Assembly (NCBI RefSeq): GCF_030816475.1
Contig: NZ_JAUSXF010000001.1
Span: forward strand, 1,674,001 to 1,738,000
Source: Arthrobacter pascens
GTDB taxonomy: Bacteria > Actinomycetota > Actinomycetes > Actinomycetales > Micrococcaceae
Direction: 5' to 3'
Length of the DNA stretch: 64,000 nucleotides
Both the position numbers and the translations under genes were made by a program. Positions 25,101 through 35,165 of this stretch are shown piece by piece. How positions within the stretch are numbered: position 1 is the first letter of the stretch; each line of letters starts with the position of its first letter. Under the pieces are notes generated by a model, which worked only from the letters and a program-made list of their open reading frames with translations, had not been told where the DNA came from and searched no databases.

Positions 25101-26486
25101 GTGAAGAGCGCTGTCGAGAACCTCACCCCCACGCGGGTCAAGCTCAATGTTGAGGTCCCCTTTGAGGAATTGAAGCCCAGCATCGACGAGGCATACAAGA
25201 CCGTTGCTTCGCAGATCCAGGTCCCGGGCTTCCGCAAGGGCAAGGTCCCGTCCAAGCTGATTGACCAGCGGGTGGGCCGTGGCTACGTCCTGGAGACTGC
25301 CATCAACGAAGGCCTCAACGGCTGGTACCAGGCGGCTGTGCAGGAATCCGGCATCCGTCCCCTGAGCCGCCCCGAGGTTGAAATCACCGAGGTCCCGGAC
25401 CCCGCATCCACCGACGGCGAACTCAAGTTCCACGCCGAAGTTGATGTGCGCCCGGAGATTGAACTGCCCGATTACGCCGGCATCAAGGTTGAGGTTGCCG
25501 CGGCTGAATCCTCCGATGAGGACGTGGACAAGGCCCTCGATGAGCTGCGCGGCCGGTTCGGCACGCTCAAGTCAGTTGACCGCCCGGCTGCCGATGGCGA
25601 CTTCCTGACCATTGACATCACCGCCACGGTTGACGGCGCCGAAGTTGATTCCGCTTCCGGCCTGTCCTACCAGGTTGGCGCCGGCACCATGCTTGAGGGC
25701 CTGGACGAGGCCGTCACGGGCCTCAGCGTAGATGAAGACGCCATCTTTGACACCACCCTGGTGGGCGGCGACCACGCCGGCGAGGCTTCCCAGGTCAAGG
25801 TTGTCGTGAAGGCCGTTAAGGAGCGCGAACTCCCCGAGGCCAACGATGACTTCGCCCAGCTGGCGTCCGAGTTCGACACCCTTGCCGAGCTCCGCGAGGA
25901 CCTTGCCAAGCAGGCTTCCGACTCCAAGATCGTTGAGCAGGGCGTGGAGGCCCGCGACAAGGTCCTGGACAAGCTTGTCGAACTGGTCGAGGTTCCCGTT
26001 CCCGACTCCGTCGTCGAAGAGCAGCTCGAAGCCCACTTCAAAGAAGGCAACGGCCACGGCGAAGGCGAGCACGACACCGAAGAGCACCGCGAAGAGGTCA
26101 AGGCCAACACTGCCCGCGCCTTCCAGAACGAAATCATCCTTGACGCCATTGCTGAAAAGGAAGAAGTCAACGTCAGCCAGAGCGAGCTGATCGACTACAT
26201 CGTCAGCACCGCCAGCCAGTACGGCATGGACCCGAACCAGTTCGCCCAGATCATCGACCAGAGTGGCCAGGTTCCTATGATGGTTTCCGAGGTCCGTCGC
26301 CGCAAGGCACTGGCCGTCGTGCTGGGCCAGGCGACAGTCACTGACACGGCCGGAAACAGCGTTGACCTCAGCGACTTCGTGCGCCCCGGTGGCGAAGAAG
26401 AAGCTCCGGCAGTCGAGGCCGAAGCTGCCGAAGAGGAAACAGCATCCACAGTTCCGAATGACGATCCTGCGGCCGTGAAGTTCTAA
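25101..26486 (+). CDS. tig: trigger factor
   Basis: 461-aa ribosome-bound chaperone and peptidyl-prolyl isomerase that meets nascent chains at the exit tunnel. The ribosome-docking signature is GFRKGKVP (about 41-48), the FKBP-type PPIase domain is about 155-240 and the C-terminal chaperone arms follow. The tail (about 425-461) is acidic and disordered. GTG start with AGGAG at 25086-25090. It begins the tig-clpP1-clpP2-clpX block typical of actinobacteria, though a strong terminator separates it from clpP1. Confidence 0.97.
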   Translation: MKSAVENLTPTRVKLNVEVPFEELKPSIDEAYKTVASQIQVPGFRKGKVPSKLIDQRVGRGYVLETAINEGLNGWYQAAVQESGIRPLSRPEVEITEVPDPASTDGELKFHAEVDVRPEIELPDYAGIKVEVAAAESSDEDVDKALDELRGRFGTLKSVDRPAADGDFLTIDITATVDGAEVDSASGLSYQVGAGTMLEGLDEAVTGLSVDEDAIFDTTLVGGDHAGEASQVKVVVKAVKERELPEANDDFAQLASEFDTLAELREDLAKQASDSKIVEQGVEARDKVLDKLVELVEVPVPDSVVEEQLEAHFKEGNGHGEGEHDTEEHREEVKANTARAFQNEIILDAIAEKEEVNVSQSELIDYIVSTASQYGMDPNQFAQIIDQSGQVPMMVSEVRRRKALAVVLGQATVTDTAGNSVDLSDFVRPGGEEEAPAVEAEAAEEETASTVPNDDPAAVKF

Positions 26487-26503
26487 CACGCCCTGCGTGG
26501 CCG

Positions 26504-26543
26504 GCAGGCAGCCCCTGGACCCCTCGGTCCGGGGGCTCCCTGC
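26504..26543 (+). terminator. terminator after tig
   Basis: Interrupted stem GCAGG-AGCCCC-GGACC pairing with GGTCC-GGGGCT-CCTGC, followed by TTTAACC. Confidence 0.7.
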
Positions 26544-26678
26544 TTTAACCGCCGCTTCCCGCCGTCGTGCGCCGTCAGCGAACAGCCCGATTCCGGCGAA
26601 CAAAACCTCATCCAAAGCAGTTAGTGTCCAGTAGAGAAGTTCAGTGATGTCACCGTCACCATTGAGAGGTAAGTACAC

Positions 26679-27329
26679 ATGTCACAGCACCTAGACGCCC
26701 CCCGGATGGCCACCGTCGATCCCGCAGCCCAGGACAATTACATCTACAACCGGCTCCTCAAAGAGCGGATCATCTGGCTCGGCTCAGAGGTGCGTGACGA
26801 CAACGCCAACGCCATCTGCTCACAGCTGCTGCTCCTCTCCGCGGAAAACCCGGACAAGGACATTTACCTGTACATCAACTCGCCGGGCGGCTCCGTCACA
26901 GCAGGCATGGCCATCTACGACACCATGCAGTTCATCCCCAACGACGTCGTCACCGTCGCCACGGGACTGGCCGCCTCCATGGGGCAGTTCCTGCTCTCCT
27001 CCGGAACCAAGGGCAAGCGCTACGCCACCCCCAACGCCCGGGTCCTCATGCACCAGCCTTCCGGCGGTATCGGCGGCACCGCCTCGGACATCAAGATCCA
27101 GGCCGAGCTGATCCTGCACATGAAGAAGGTCATGGCAGAGCTGACCGCGGATCAGACGGGCCAGACCGTCGAGACTATCCTCAAGGACAACGACCGCGAC
27201 AAGTGGTTCACGGCCACGGAGGCCCTCGAATACGGCTTCTTTGACAAGATCGCAGCCCACGCCGGTTCCGTATCCGGCGGCGGCGGAACCGCCAACGGGT
27301 CCTCCGGTGAATCGGCATCCGAGAAGTAA
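26679..27329 (+). CDS. clpP1: ATP-dependent Clp protease proteolytic subunit 1
   Basis: 216-aa serine peptidase. Catalytic triad Ser100 (GLAASMGQF), His125 (VLMHQPSGG) and the Asp in DNDRDKWF (about 174). Glycine/serine-rich C-terminal tail. Actinobacteria form a mixed ClpP1P2 tetradecamer, fed by ClpX or ClpC. ClpP2 begins 37 bp later. Confidence 0.97.
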   Translation: MSQHLDAPRMATVDPAAQDNYIYNRLLKERIIWLGSEVRDDNANAICSQLLLLSAENPDKDIYLYINSPGGSVTAGMAIYDTMQFIPNDVVTVATGLAASMGQFLLSSGTKGKRYATPNARVLMHQPSGGIGGTASDIKIQAELILHMKKVMAELTADQTGQTVETILKDNDRDKWFTATEALEYGFFDKIAAHAGSVSGGGGTANGSSGESASEK

Positions 27330-27366
27330 ACCCGGCACTAAGAACACTCAGATCAGGAGCAACAAA

Positions 27367-28026
27367 ATGACCTACAACTTCGGATCGACTGCCGGTAATC
27401 TTCCGACCAGCCGCTACGTACTTCCCCAGTTCGAGGAACGCACACCCTACGGCTTCAAGCGCCAGGACCCGTACACCAAGCTCTTCGAGGACCGCATCAT
27501 CTTCCTCGGCGTCCAGGTTGATGACGCGTCTGCCGACGACGTCATGGCCCAGTTGCTCGTCCTGGAATCCACGGACCCGGACCGGGACATCACCATCTAC
27601 ATCAACTCTCCGGGCGGCTCCTTCACCGCCATGACGGCGATCTACGACACCATGCAGTACATCCGTCCCGAGATCCAGACGGTCTGCCTCGGCCAGGCGG
27701 CCAGCGCTGCCGCAGTCCTCCTCGCCGCAGGTACGCCCGGCAAGCGCCTGGCACTGCCCAACGCGCGTGTGCTGATCCACCAGCCGGCACTGTCCGGCGG
27801 CCAGGGCGGACAGGCGTCGGACCTGGAGATTCAGGCCGCCGAAGTGATGCGCATGCGGTCGTGGCTTGAGGACACCCTGGCCCACCACTCCGGGCGTACC
27901 TCGGAGCAGGTTAACAACGACATCGAGCGCGACAAGATCCTGACAGCCGAGGAAGCCATGAACTACGGCCTCATCGATCAGGTGCTTGATTCACGCAAAA
28001 TCAAGCCGCAGGCGATTACCAGGTAA
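27367..28026 (+). CDS. clpP2: ATP-dependent Clp protease proteolytic subunit 2
   Basis: 219 aa. Ser113 ([11 protein letters not shown]), His138 ([10 protein letters not shown]) and Asp in [11 protein letters not shown]. The N-terminal extension ends in a processing-region-like [18 protein letters not shown] lies 7 bp before the ATG. Partner of ClpP1 in the same operon. Confidence 0.97.
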   Translation: MTYNFGSTAGNLPTSRYVLPQFEERTPYGFKRQDPYTKLFEDRIIFLGVQVDDASADDVMAQLLVLESTDPDRDITIYINSPGGSFTAMTAIYDTMQYIRPEIQTVCLGQAASAAAVLLAAGTPGKRLALPNARVLIHQPALSGGQGGQASDLEIQAAEVMRMRSWLEDTLAHHSGRTSEQVNNDIERDKILTAEEAMNYGLIDQVLDSRKIKPQAITR

Positions 28027-28037
28027 CACGCTTCCGG

Positions 28038-28080
28038 GAAGGCCGGCGCGGTCCAGTTCATTTGGGCCGCTCCGGCCTTC
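28038..28080 (+). terminator. hairpin after clpP2
   Basis: GAAGGCCGG...CCGGCCTTC stem with GCGG/CCGC continuation, then GCTTTCC. It separates clpP1P2 from clpX, which has its own promoter-like TAGAGT at 28110-28115. Confidence 0.65.
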
Positions 28081-28204
28081 GCTTTCCACCCTTGGGGCCG
28101 AATGTGACCTAGAGTGGATGTTGTCACGGCCGTCCTCCCAGGCGGTTCAAGATTCCAGCAACGGTGCAAAGCTGCCTGGCAGCAAGATACTAAGGGGTTC
28201 ACAT

Positions 28205-29485
28205 ATGGCTCGGATTGGCGAGAGCACGGATCTGCTGAAGTGTTCTTTCTGCGGAAAGAGCCAAAAGCAGGTGCGGAAGCTCATTGCCGGGCCCGGGGTC
28301 TACATCTGCGACGAATGCATTGAACTCTGCAACGAGATCATTGAGGAAGAGCTCGCGGAAGTTGCCGATCTGGGAAGTTTCGAGCTTCCCAAGCCACGCG
28401 AAATTTTCGACTTCCTGCAGGAATACGTCATTGGCCAGGAACCTGCCAAGCGGTCCCTCGCCGTCGCTGTCTACAACCATTACAAACGGATCCAGGCCGG
28501 CCACGCCCCCAAGAGCGGCAGCCTTGCCGACGGCGGCCATCACGATGACGTCGAGATCGCCAAGTCCAACATCCTCCTCATCGGCCCCACGGGCTGTGGC
28601 AAGACCTACCTCGCGCAGACCCTCGCACGCCGGCTGAACGTACCTTTCGCCGTCGCCGACGCCACCGCCCTGACCGAAGCCGGCTATGTGGGCGAGGACG
28701 TGGAGAACATCCTCCTCAAGCTCATCCAGGCAGCCGACTACGACGTCAAGAAGGCTGAACAGGGAATCATCTACATTGACGAGATCGACAAGATCTCCCG
28801 GAAGAGCGAGAATCCTTCCATCACCCGGGACGTCTCGGGCGAAGGCGTGCAGCAGGCCCTCCTGAAAATCCTCGAAGGAACAGTCGCTTCGGTTCCGCCG
28901 CAGGGCGGCCGCAAGCATCCGCACCAGGAATTCATCCAGATCGACACCACCAACGTCCTGTTCATCGTGGCGGGCGCGTTCGCCGGCATGGAAGAGATCA
29001 TCGGTTCCCGCTCGGGGCGGAAGGGCATCGGCTTCGGCTCCCCGCTTAAGGACGCCAGCAACAAGATGGACTCCTACGGGGAGGTCATGCCTGAAGACCT
29101 GCTGAAGTTCGGTCTTATCCCCGAGTTCATCGGCCGGCTTCCGGTGATTACCACCGTGTCCAGCCTGGACCGCGACGCCCTCATCCAGATCCTGTCCACC
29201 CCGAAGAACGCCCTGGTCAAGCAGTACCAGAAGATGTTCCAGATCGACGGCGTGGAACTGGTCTTCGACGACGACGCGCTGGACGCCATTGCCGAACAGG
29301 CCCTCGAGCGCGGCACCGGCGCCCGTGGCCTGCGCGCCATCATGGAGGAAGTCCTGCTCCCTGTGATGTTCGACCTGCCGAGCCGCGAGGACGTCGCCAG
29401 CGTTGTCATCACGGCCGGGGTTGTGCTGCACAAGGCAGAGCCCACCATACTCCCGCACGTGACCAAGCGCCGCAAATCGGCCTGA
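28205..29485 (+). CDS. clpX: ATP-dependent Clp protease ATP-binding subunit ClpX
   Basis: 426-aa AAA+ unfoldase. Zinc-binding domain CSFC...CDECIELC (residues 13-40), Walker A GPTGCGKT, Walker [11 protein letters not shown], pore and sensor regions ([21 protein letters not shown]). It unfolds tagged substrates into ClpP1P2. AGGGG precedes ATG 28205; an in-frame start at 27986 lies inside clpP2 and is rejected. No adaptor gene nearby. Confidence 0.97.
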   Translation: MARIGESTDLLKCSFCGKSQKQVRKLIAGPGVYICDECIELCNEIIEEELAEVADLGSFELPKPREIFDFLQEYVIGQEPAKRSLAVAVYNHYKRIQAGHAPKSGSLADGGHHDDVEIAKSNILLIGPTGCGKTYLAQTLARRLNVPFAVADATALTEAGYVGEDVENILLKLIQAADYDVKKAEQGIIYIDEIDKISRKSENPSITRDVSGEGVQQALLKILEGTVASVPPQGGRKHPHQEFIQIDTTNVLFIVAGAFAGMEEIIGSRSGRKGIGFGSPLKDASNKMDSYGEVMPEDLLKFGLIPEFIGRLPVITTVSSLDRDALIQILSTPKNALVKQYQKMFQIDGVELVFDDDALDAIAEQALERGTGARGLRAIMEEVLLPVMFDLPSREDVASVVITAGVVLHKAEPTILPHVTKRRKSA

Positions 29486-29569
29486 ACCTGCCCCGCAGAC
29501 CCCTTCCATCCGGCGGCCAGTTCTGTAGCGCCGCCACGCAACCAGCTGAAGATCCAGAGGAAATCACCC

Positions 29570-30181
29570 ATGACTGAAACCACCAACCAGGCTGACTTCT
29601 GGTTCGATCCGCTGTGCCCGTTTGCCTGGATCACCTCCCGTTGGATCGGCGAGGTGGAACAGGTTCGCGACATCAATACCGTCTGGCATGTGATGAGCCT
29701 GGCTGTCCTTAACGAGGGCCGGGACCTGGAGCCGGCGTACCGGGAAATGATGGACAAGGCCTGGGGACCGGTGCGCGTCATCATCGCCGCCAGGGAGCAG
29801 CATGGCGAGCACGTCGTCAAGGAGCTGTACGACGCGATGGGCACGCAGATCCACGACGGCGGCCAGAAGGACTTCGGCATCGTCATCAGCAAGGCACTGG
29901 CCGAGTGCGGCCTTCCTGTCACACTGGCAGACGCCGCTGACTCTGATGAGTTTGATGTCCGGCTGCGTGCGAGCCACGAGGAGGGCATCTCCCTCGTCGG
30001 CCAGGACGTCGGCACCCCCGTGGTCGCGTTCAATGGCACCGCATTCTTCGGCCCCGTCCTGACCCGCATACCGCGCGGTGAGCAGGCCGGCGTTCTCTGG
30101 GACGCCACGGTAGCCCTGGCTTCCTACCCGCACTTCTTCGAGATCAAGCGCAGCCGCACCGAACGCCCGCAGTTCTACTGA
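29570..30181 (+). CDS. DsbA-like protein of the mycothiol-dependent Rv2466c family
   Basis: 203 aa, thioredoxin fold with helical insert. The N-terminus DFWFDPLCPFAWITSRW places CPFA where DsbA proteins have CxxC, so only the first cysteine is present. VGTPVVAFNG is the cis-Pro loop. The mycobacterial Rv2466c protein is a mycothiol-linked oxidoreductase able to reduce nitro drugs; a one-cysteine mechanism with mycothiol is plausible here. Own ribosome binding site; follows clpX by 84 bp, ends at a hairpin. Confidence 0.85.
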   Translation: MTETTNQADFWFDPLCPFAWITSRWIGEVEQVRDINTVWHVMSLAVLNEGRDLEPAYREMMDKAWGPVRVIIAAREQHGEHVVKELYDAMGTQIHDGGQKDFGIVISKALAECGLPVTLADAADSDEFDVRLRASHEEGISLVGQDVGTPVVAFNGTAFFGPVLTRIPRGEQAGVLWDATVALASYPHFFEIKRSRTERPQFY

Positions 30182-30229
30182 GGCGTCACGGCGCCGGCCC
30201 TGCAGAGCCTGCTGTCCGAGCGATCAAAG

Positions 30230-30265
30230 CCCCGGCGAAACTACTCTGATGTAGTTCCGCCCGGG
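30230..30265 (+). terminator. terminator after DsbA-like gene
   Basis: 15-nt arms with 13 paired bases around the loop TCTGAT; followed by CCCTT only. Confidence 0.55.
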
Positions 30266-30470
30266 CCCTTGCGCATCCAAAGGCACGGGACAAGAATGGG
30301 TTCTACCCACTTCGAAAGAAGCGGGACGCAGAAGCCAAAGATTCAGTGATATGCATCCGACGCAGCCATCGGCAAAGTCAGATGCAAGCTACCAGTGACG
30401 AGGTAGGAAGACCTGAAGATCTGAGGATTCTGCCAGACCATCAAAGACGTCACCAGATGGCCGAAAAGTC

Positions 30471-30506
30471 GAAGCCCCACCAACGGCAAAACGCTGATGG
30501 GGCTTC
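30471..30506 (-). terminator. terminator downstream of valS
   Basis: GAAGCCCCA/TGGGGCTTC arms. On the minus strand it is followed by GACTTTTC, so it probably ends the valS transcript. Confidence 0.65.
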
Positions 30507-30510
30507 CCCT

Positions 30511-30548
30511 TTGCCCTGGAACGGATCACTTGCCCTGGAACGGGTGAC
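30511..30548. repeat. tandem 19-bp repeat after valS
   Basis: Two adjacent copies of TTGCCCTGGAACGGxTxAC (30511-30529, 30530-30548) differing at two positions. The second overlaps a 9-bp hairpin CGGGTGACC/GGTCACCCG (30541-30569). Confidence 0.7.
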
Positions 30549-30582
30549 CAGGTCAGAACAGGTCACCCGTTGCCGGAGACGT

Positions 30583-33189
30583 CTAAGCGTCCGCCGGTGC
30601 CAGGACCACGTCGCTGACTGCCAACTCCCCGTCGCCCGCCACGAGGGTGATCTCGCGGGCGTTCGAGGCTGCCTTCAGGTCCGCGAGTCCTGCCTTGAGC
30701 TGGGTGGTCACGGATTCAGTGGCTGTAATGGTTGCGGACAGCACCTCGGTGCGCTGCTTGACCTTGGCCTCGGACTTGGCCTTCCGGACGCCGCTCAGCG
30801 CGGTGCCAACAGTGGCCAGCAGGGTGGTGTCGCCGTCGATCTCCACAGCAGACGGCCACTGGGCACGGTGTACGGAGCCGTTGCGCCACCAGCCCCACAC
30901 CTCTTCTGTGGCGAAGGGCAGGAACGGGGCGAACAGCCTGAGCAGGGTGTCCAGGCTGGTTGCCAGGGCAGCCAGAACCGAAGCCTGCTCCTGCTCGCCG
31001 GCTGCACCGTAGGCGCGGTCCTTGATCAGCTCCACATAGTCGTCCGTGAACTGCCAGAAGAAGCTTTCCGTGATCTGCAGGGCCCGGGCATAGTCGTAGT
31101 TCTCGAAGGCCTTGCTGGACTGGCGCACAACATCCGCGAGCTGCGCCAGCACAGCGCGGTCCAGCGCGTTGAGGAGCACCGGGTGATCGGCAGAAACCAC
31201 TGAATCCTCCGTGGCTCCGAGGTTCAGGACGAACTTCGAGGCGTTCAGGAGTTTGATGGCCAGGCGACGGCCGATCTTCATCTGGGCAATCTCATAGGCT
31301 GTGTCGGCGCCAAGCTTGGCTGAAGCAGCCCAGTAGCGCACAGCATCTGAGCCGTACTCCTCCAGCACGTCGGTGGGCACCACCACGTTGCCCTTGGATT
31401 TGGACATCTTCTTGCGGTCCGGATCCAGGATCCAGCCGGAGATTGCCGCGTGCTTCCAGGGTGCGGAGTTCTCGAGGGCGTCAGCACGGACCACGGAGGA
31501 GAACAGCCAGGTGCGGATGATGTCGTGACCCTGCGGGCGAAGGTCAAACGGGAACACCTTGGCGAAGAGTTCCTCATCCCGGCTCCAGCCGCCAACGATT
31601 TTTGGTGTCAGGGAGGACGTGGCCCAGGTATCCAGAATGTCGGCATCTCCGGTAAAGCCGCCCGGCACATCACGCTGGGCCTCGTCGAAGCCAGGCGCTG
31701 CATCAGCGGCCGGATCTACCGGCAGCTGTTCGTCCGACGGCACGATAGGTGCGTCGTAGTCGGGGTTGCCGTCCGCGTCCAGGGGGTACCAGACGGGGAT
31801 GGGCACGCCAAAGAAGCGTTGCCGGGAAACGAGCCAGTCACCGTTCAGGCCTGCAATCCAGTTCTCGTAACGCGAACGCATGAAAGCAGGATGGAAGTCG
31901 ATCTCATGCCCGCGCGCAATCAGGCGCTCGCGCCGGTCCTCGTCCCGGCCGCCGTTGCGGATGTACCACTGCCGCGACGTGACCACTTCGAGGGGCTTGT
32001 CGCCCTTTTCGTAGAAGTTCACCGGGTGCAGCATCTTTTTCGGCTCGCCGTCGAGCAGGCCCTCTGCCACCAGGAGCTCCACGACTGCTTCCTTGGCGCT
32101 GAAGGCAGTCTTGCCCGCGATGGCGGCGAAAGCCTCGCGGCCGGCGTCGGTGGTGATCCAGTCGGGAGTCTCACCGACGATCCTGCCGTCACGACCGACG
32201 ATGGCACGCGTTGGAAGTTGCAGTTCACGCCACCAGGTCACGTCGGTCAGGTCGCCGAACGTACACACCATGGCGATGCCGGAGCCCTTGTCTGCCTTTG
32301 CAAGCGGGTGGGCCATGACCTCCACTGCAACACCGAAGACCGGCGATGTCACCTTCTTGCCGAACAGCGGCTGATACCGTTCGTCGTCGGGGTTGGCGAC
32401 CAGTGCGGCGCAGGCGGCCAGCAGCTCGGGACGGGTCGTCTCGATATAGATCTTTTCGCCGTCCTCCGTGAAGAACGGGTAGCGGTAGTACGCGCCGGCC
32501 ACTTCACGGTCCTCAAGTTCGGCCTGGGCCACCGCGGTCCGGAACGTCACATCCCACAGGGTGGGCGCTTCGGCCATGTAGGCGTCACCGGCGGCGAGGT
32601 TGGCCAGGAAGGCGCGCTGGGATACTGCCCGGGAGTTCTCGTCAATGGTGCGGTACGTGAGGGCCCAGTCCACGGACAGGCCAAGCGTCTGGAAGAGGTT
32701 CTCGAAGACCTTCTCGTCCTCCACCGCAAGTTCTTCGCACAGTTCGATGAAGTTCCGGCGCGAGACGACGTCGAAGTCGCGCTGGTTCTTGGCCGGCTGG
32801 GCCGGTGGACGGTAGTCAGCGTCGTAGGCAATGGCCGGGTCGCACCGCACGCCATAGTAGTTCTGTACACGGCGTTCCGTGGGCAGGCCGTTGTCGTCCC
32901 AGCCCATCGGGTAGAAGACGTTCTTGCCGGTCATGCGCTGGTAGCGGGCCAGGACGTCGGTCTGCGTGTAGGAGAACATGTGACCCACATGCAACGATCC
33001 CGACGCCGTGGGCGGGGGAGTGTCGATGGAGTAGACCTGGTCACGGGTGGTGTCCGGGTCGAACTTGTAGGTCCCTTCGGCAAGCCAGCGCTGCGTGAGG
33101 GCAGCTTCGAGCCCCTCGAGGGCGGGCTTGTCCGGAACGTTGATAGGGGCGGTGGAGGGCGTGTCTGTACCCTGATGTGTTTCAGCCAT
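30583..33189 (-). CDS. valS: valine--tRNA ligase
   Basis: 868-aa class I synthetase. HIGH motif as HVGH (67-70, in SGSLHVGHMF) and KMSKS at about 594-598. The CP1 editing domain (about 215-350) includes the ETTRPELL motif, and the anticodon-binding domain is about 660-800. The C-terminal coiled-coil arm is short but present (about 820-868). Monocistronic on the minus strand; no T-box is evident upstream. The SDR gene begins 117 bp beyond in the opposite direction. Confidence 0.97.
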   Translation of the reverse strand: MAETHQGTDTPSTAPINVPDKPALEGLEAALTQRWLAEGTYKFDPDTTRDQVYSIDTPPPTASGSLHVGHMFSYTQTDVLARYQRMTGKNVFYPMGWDDNGLPTERRVQNYYGVRCDPAIAYDADYRPPAQPAKNQRDFDVVSRRNFIELCEELAVEDEKVFENLFQTLGLSVDWALTYRTIDENSRAVSQRAFLANLAAGDAYMAEAPTLWDVTFRTAVAQAELEDREVAGAYYRYPFFTEDGEKIYIETTRPELLAACAALVANPDDERYQPLFGKKVTSPVFGVAVEVMAHPLAKADKGSGIAMVCTFGDLTDVTWWRELQLPTRAIVGRDGRIVGETPDWITTDAGREAFAAIAGKTAFSAKEAVVELLVAEGLLDGEPKKMLHPVNFYEKGDKPLEVVTSRQWYIRNGGRDEDRRERLIARGHEIDFHPAFMRSRYENWIAGLNGDWLVSRQRFFGVPIPVWYPLDADGNPDYDAPIVPSDEQLPVDPAADAAPGFDEAQRDVPGGFTGDADILDTWATSSLTPKIVGGWSRDEELFAKVFPFDLRPQGHDIIRTWLFSSVVRADALENSAPWKHAAISGWILDPDRKKMSKSKGNVVVPTDVLEEYGSDAVRYWAASAKLGADTAYEIAQMKIGRRLAIKLLNASKFVLNLGATEDSVVSADHPVLLNALDRAVLAQLADVVRQSSKAFENYDYARALQITESFFWQFTDDYVELIKDRAYGAAGEQEQASVLAALATSLDTLLRLFAPFLPFATEEVWGWWRNGSVHRAQWPSAVEIDGDTTLLATVGTALSGVRKAKSEAKVKQRTEVLSATITATESVTTQLKAGLADLKAASNAREITLVAGDGELAVSDVVLAPADA

Positions 33190-33294
33190 TTGCCAATTGT
33201 TTCACGGTCTCTTTCATCCGGACGCACCGGATGCCCGCCGCGGCGTGCGGTGCGGCTGGCGTTTATCGCGCAGCGTCCATGACCGCGATGCCGT

Positions 33295-33300
33295 TAGGGT
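33295..33300 (+). promoter_or_regulatory. -10 box of probable leaderless transcript
   Basis: TAGGGT ends 6 nt before ATG 33307. Confidence 0.5.
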
Positions 33301-33306
33301 TGGGAT

Positions 33307-34065
33307 ATGACTGACATTCCACAGAACAAGGCCGCAGTTGTCACCGGCGCCAGCACCGGGATCGGCGAGGCAACGGTGCGTGCCCTCCGGGCGGACGGCT
33401 GGACTGTTTTCGCTGTGGCGCGCCGCGCCGAAAGGCTGGCGTCGCTGGAAGCGGAGACCGGCGCCGTCGGGATTCCCGCTGACATCTCGGACGACGACGA
33501 CGTTGCCGCCTTGCTGTCCCGGGTCACCGAAGCCGGGGGTGCGGACACCCTCATTAACATCGCCGGCGGAGCTAGGGGCGCCGATCCTGTGGGCGCCGCC
33601 AGTACCGAGGACTGGGAATGGATGTACCGGGTCAATGTGCTTGGCACGATGAAGCTGACCCGCGCCTTCCTTCCGATGCTGCGTTCCACCGGAGAAGGCA
33701 CCGTCCTGAACCTGACATCCACGGCCGCGCTGGCAGCCTATGAGGGCGGAGGGGGCTACAACGCCGCCAAGTTCGCACAGCACGCCATGACAGGGGCGCT
33801 GCGGCTGGAGGAAGCCGAGAACAACGTCCGGGTGATCGAGGTCGCCCCCGGGCTGGTGAGGACAGAGGAATTCGCGCTGAACCGGCTAGGTGACCGGCAG
33901 GCAGCGGACAGCGTCTACCAGGGGGTCGAGAAGCCCCTGACCGCAGCGGACGTGGCTGATGTGGTGCGCTACGCGGTGAGCGCACCCCACCACGTCAACC
34001 TGGACCAGATCGTGATCCGGCCGGTGGCCCAGGCCGCGAACCACAAACTCATCCGCAAGAGCTGA
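33307..34065 (+). CDS. SDR family NAD(P)-dependent oxidoreductase
   Basis: 252-aa classical short-chain dehydrogenase. TGASTGIGEATV (residues 13-24) is the cofactor loop, NIAGGA the stabilising motif, Ser in LNLTSTAALAAYEGGGGYNAAK together with Tyr and Lys the catalytic set. Arg pairs after the first strand (ARRAERL) suggest NADP preference. Substrate unknown; monocistronic, leaderless, convergent with the EEP genes. Confidence 0.9.
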   Translation: MTDIPQNKAAVVTGASTGIGEATVRALRADGWTVFAVARRAERLASLEAETGAVGIPADISDDDDVAALLSRVTEAGGADTLINIAGGARGADPVGAASTEDWEWMYRVNVLGTMKLTRAFLPMLRSTGEGTVLNLTSTAALAAYEGGGGYNAAKFAQHAMTGALRLEEAENNVRVIEVAPGLVRTEEFALNRLGDRQAADSVYQGVEKPLTAADVADVVRYAVSAPHHVNLDQIVIRPVAQAANHKLIRKS

Positions 34066-35082
34066 TCAGGCTGCAGGAATAGCCAGCGTGGCCAGGACGG
34101 CAGCATGGTCCGTTCCCGCGACCTTGTGCACCTCATAGCCTGAGCTGCCCAGGCCGGCACTTGTCACCAGGTGGTCGATAGTGATGCAGGGAAGCGGTTG
34201 ACCCTGCATGGGCCAGGTGGGGACAAGCCGTGAACCCGAGGCGGCACCGGCATCGACCATGCCGGAACCGCTTCCGGGCTGTCTTCGGGCCAGGATGTCA
34301 CGGAACTCGGCGTGGTCGTACGTGGCATTAAAATCGCCGATCAGGAGCCGGTTCCCGGGCCGCTCCGCCATCGTGCCCACGGCTGACAGGTCCTTGCGCC
34401 ACTGGGCAACCCTGCCTTCCACCGGGGGCAGGGCATGGACGTTGGTCACCTCAAGAATCGCCACGGAACCGTTGGCCGTAGCGGTCAGCCGCGCCGTGGG
34501 CATCTTGAAAGGTGTGTCGGGGAGGAGGCCCACAGACTCCATGGGGTACCTGGAATAAATGGCGTAGCCGCCGGCGTCTTTCCGGGGACCGCTGATCCGG
34601 ACAGGCAGCAATGTGTCCAGGCCCTCCGCGGAAAGCCGGTCCTGGAGTCCCTGTGAGTGTTCCTGGATGGTGAGCAGCCCCACGCCCTTCTCCCGGACCA
34701 GCCCCACTATGGCTGCCGCGTCAGCCCGGCCGAACTCGGAGTTGATGTTCATGGCCGTGAGTTCAACCCTGCCGCCCTCTGATGCCTCGGCAGGCCTGGA
34801 CGCATCGAGCGGGAAGAGCCAGAACGCCTGGCAGACAATCAGTGCCGAGGTCACTGCCTGCTGCCATCGGTTCCGCCCCGCAAGGGCCAGGAGCAGCGCT
34901 ACCACAGCAGGGACTGTCAGCCAGGGCATGAAGGCAAGCAGTTGGACCACCAGGAGGGGCCACTCCGCAGGTACCGCCCGAAAGACGGACAAGGCCAGCA
35001 CCGGCACCGTGGCCAGGAGCGAAAGCCACCTGAACACGGCAGCCGGGATCACCTTTGCCCTTGCCCGGGAGGAACCTGTCAT
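34066..35082 (-). CDS. membrane-anchored endonuclease/exonuclease/phosphatase (EEP) family protein
   Basis: 338 aa. N-terminal TM segments at about 15-35, 40-65 and 72-92, then an EEP domain with INSEFG (metal loop), IQEHSQG, GDFNATYDHAEFRDIL and a terminal GTDHAAVL. The catalytic Asn, Glu, Asp-x-Asn and Asp-His are present, so Mg-dependent phosphodiester or phosphomonoester hydrolysis is expected, probably outside the membrane. ATG 35082 is preferred because TAGACT sits 7 nt before it (leaderless); TTG 35100 lies before that promoter. Paralogue of the gene at 35166. Confidence 0.85.
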   Translation of the reverse strand: MTGSSRARAKVIPAAVFRWLSLLATVPVLALSVFRAVPAEWPLLVVQLLAFMPWLTVPAVVALLLALAGRNRWQQAVTSALIVCQAFWLFPLDASRPAEASEGGRVELTAMNINSEFGRADAAAIVGLVREKGVGLLTIQEHSQGLQDRLSAEGLDTLLPVRISGPRKDAGGYAIYSRYPMESVGLLPDTPFKMPTARLTATANGSVAILEVTNVHALPPVEGRVAQWRKDLSAVGTMAERPGNRLLIGDFNATYDHAEFRDILARRQPGSGSGMVDAGAASGSRLVPTWPMQGQPLPCITIDHLVTSAGLGSSGYEVHKVAGTDHAAVLATLAIPAA

Positions 35083-35089
35083 GGGCTTG

Positions 35090-35095
35090 AGTCTA
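35090..35095 (-). promoter_or_regulatory. -10 box of probable leaderless transcript
   Basis: TAGACT on the minus strand, 7 nt before the ATG at 35082. Confidence 0.5.
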
Positions 35096-35165
35096 GGCAA
35101 CAGCCTGCTGCGGCGTCACCGCGCGGATTGCAGCCCGCATCCGGGCGGCCCCTGGAGCCATGTCA

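Larger units (their letters stand above)
30182..30582. other. 401-bp intergenic region
   Basis: No gene seen. It holds hairpins ending the DsbA-like gene (30230-30265) and valS (30471-30506, 30541-30569) and a tandem 19-bp repeat. The middle (about 30270-30460) shows only short stems such as CCCACTTC/GAAGCGGG near 30310; I see no clear RNA gene. Confidence 0.6.

Noticed and set aside
25572..26678. 368-codon minus-strand frame opposite tig
   Set aside because: Shadow of trigger factor; spans its terminator, which a real gene would not.
28199..29509. 436-codon minus-strand frame opposite clpX
   Set aside because: Shadow of ClpX, whose motifs are intact on the plus strand.
30511..30548. CRISPR-like repeat
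   Set aside because: Two directly adjacent copies with no spacers and no cas genes.
31450..33282. 610-codon open frame on the plus strand opposite valS
   Set aside because: Antisense frame of a high-GC gene; the minus strand encodes a complete ValS with HIGH and KMSKS. No ribosome binding site and no family likeness.
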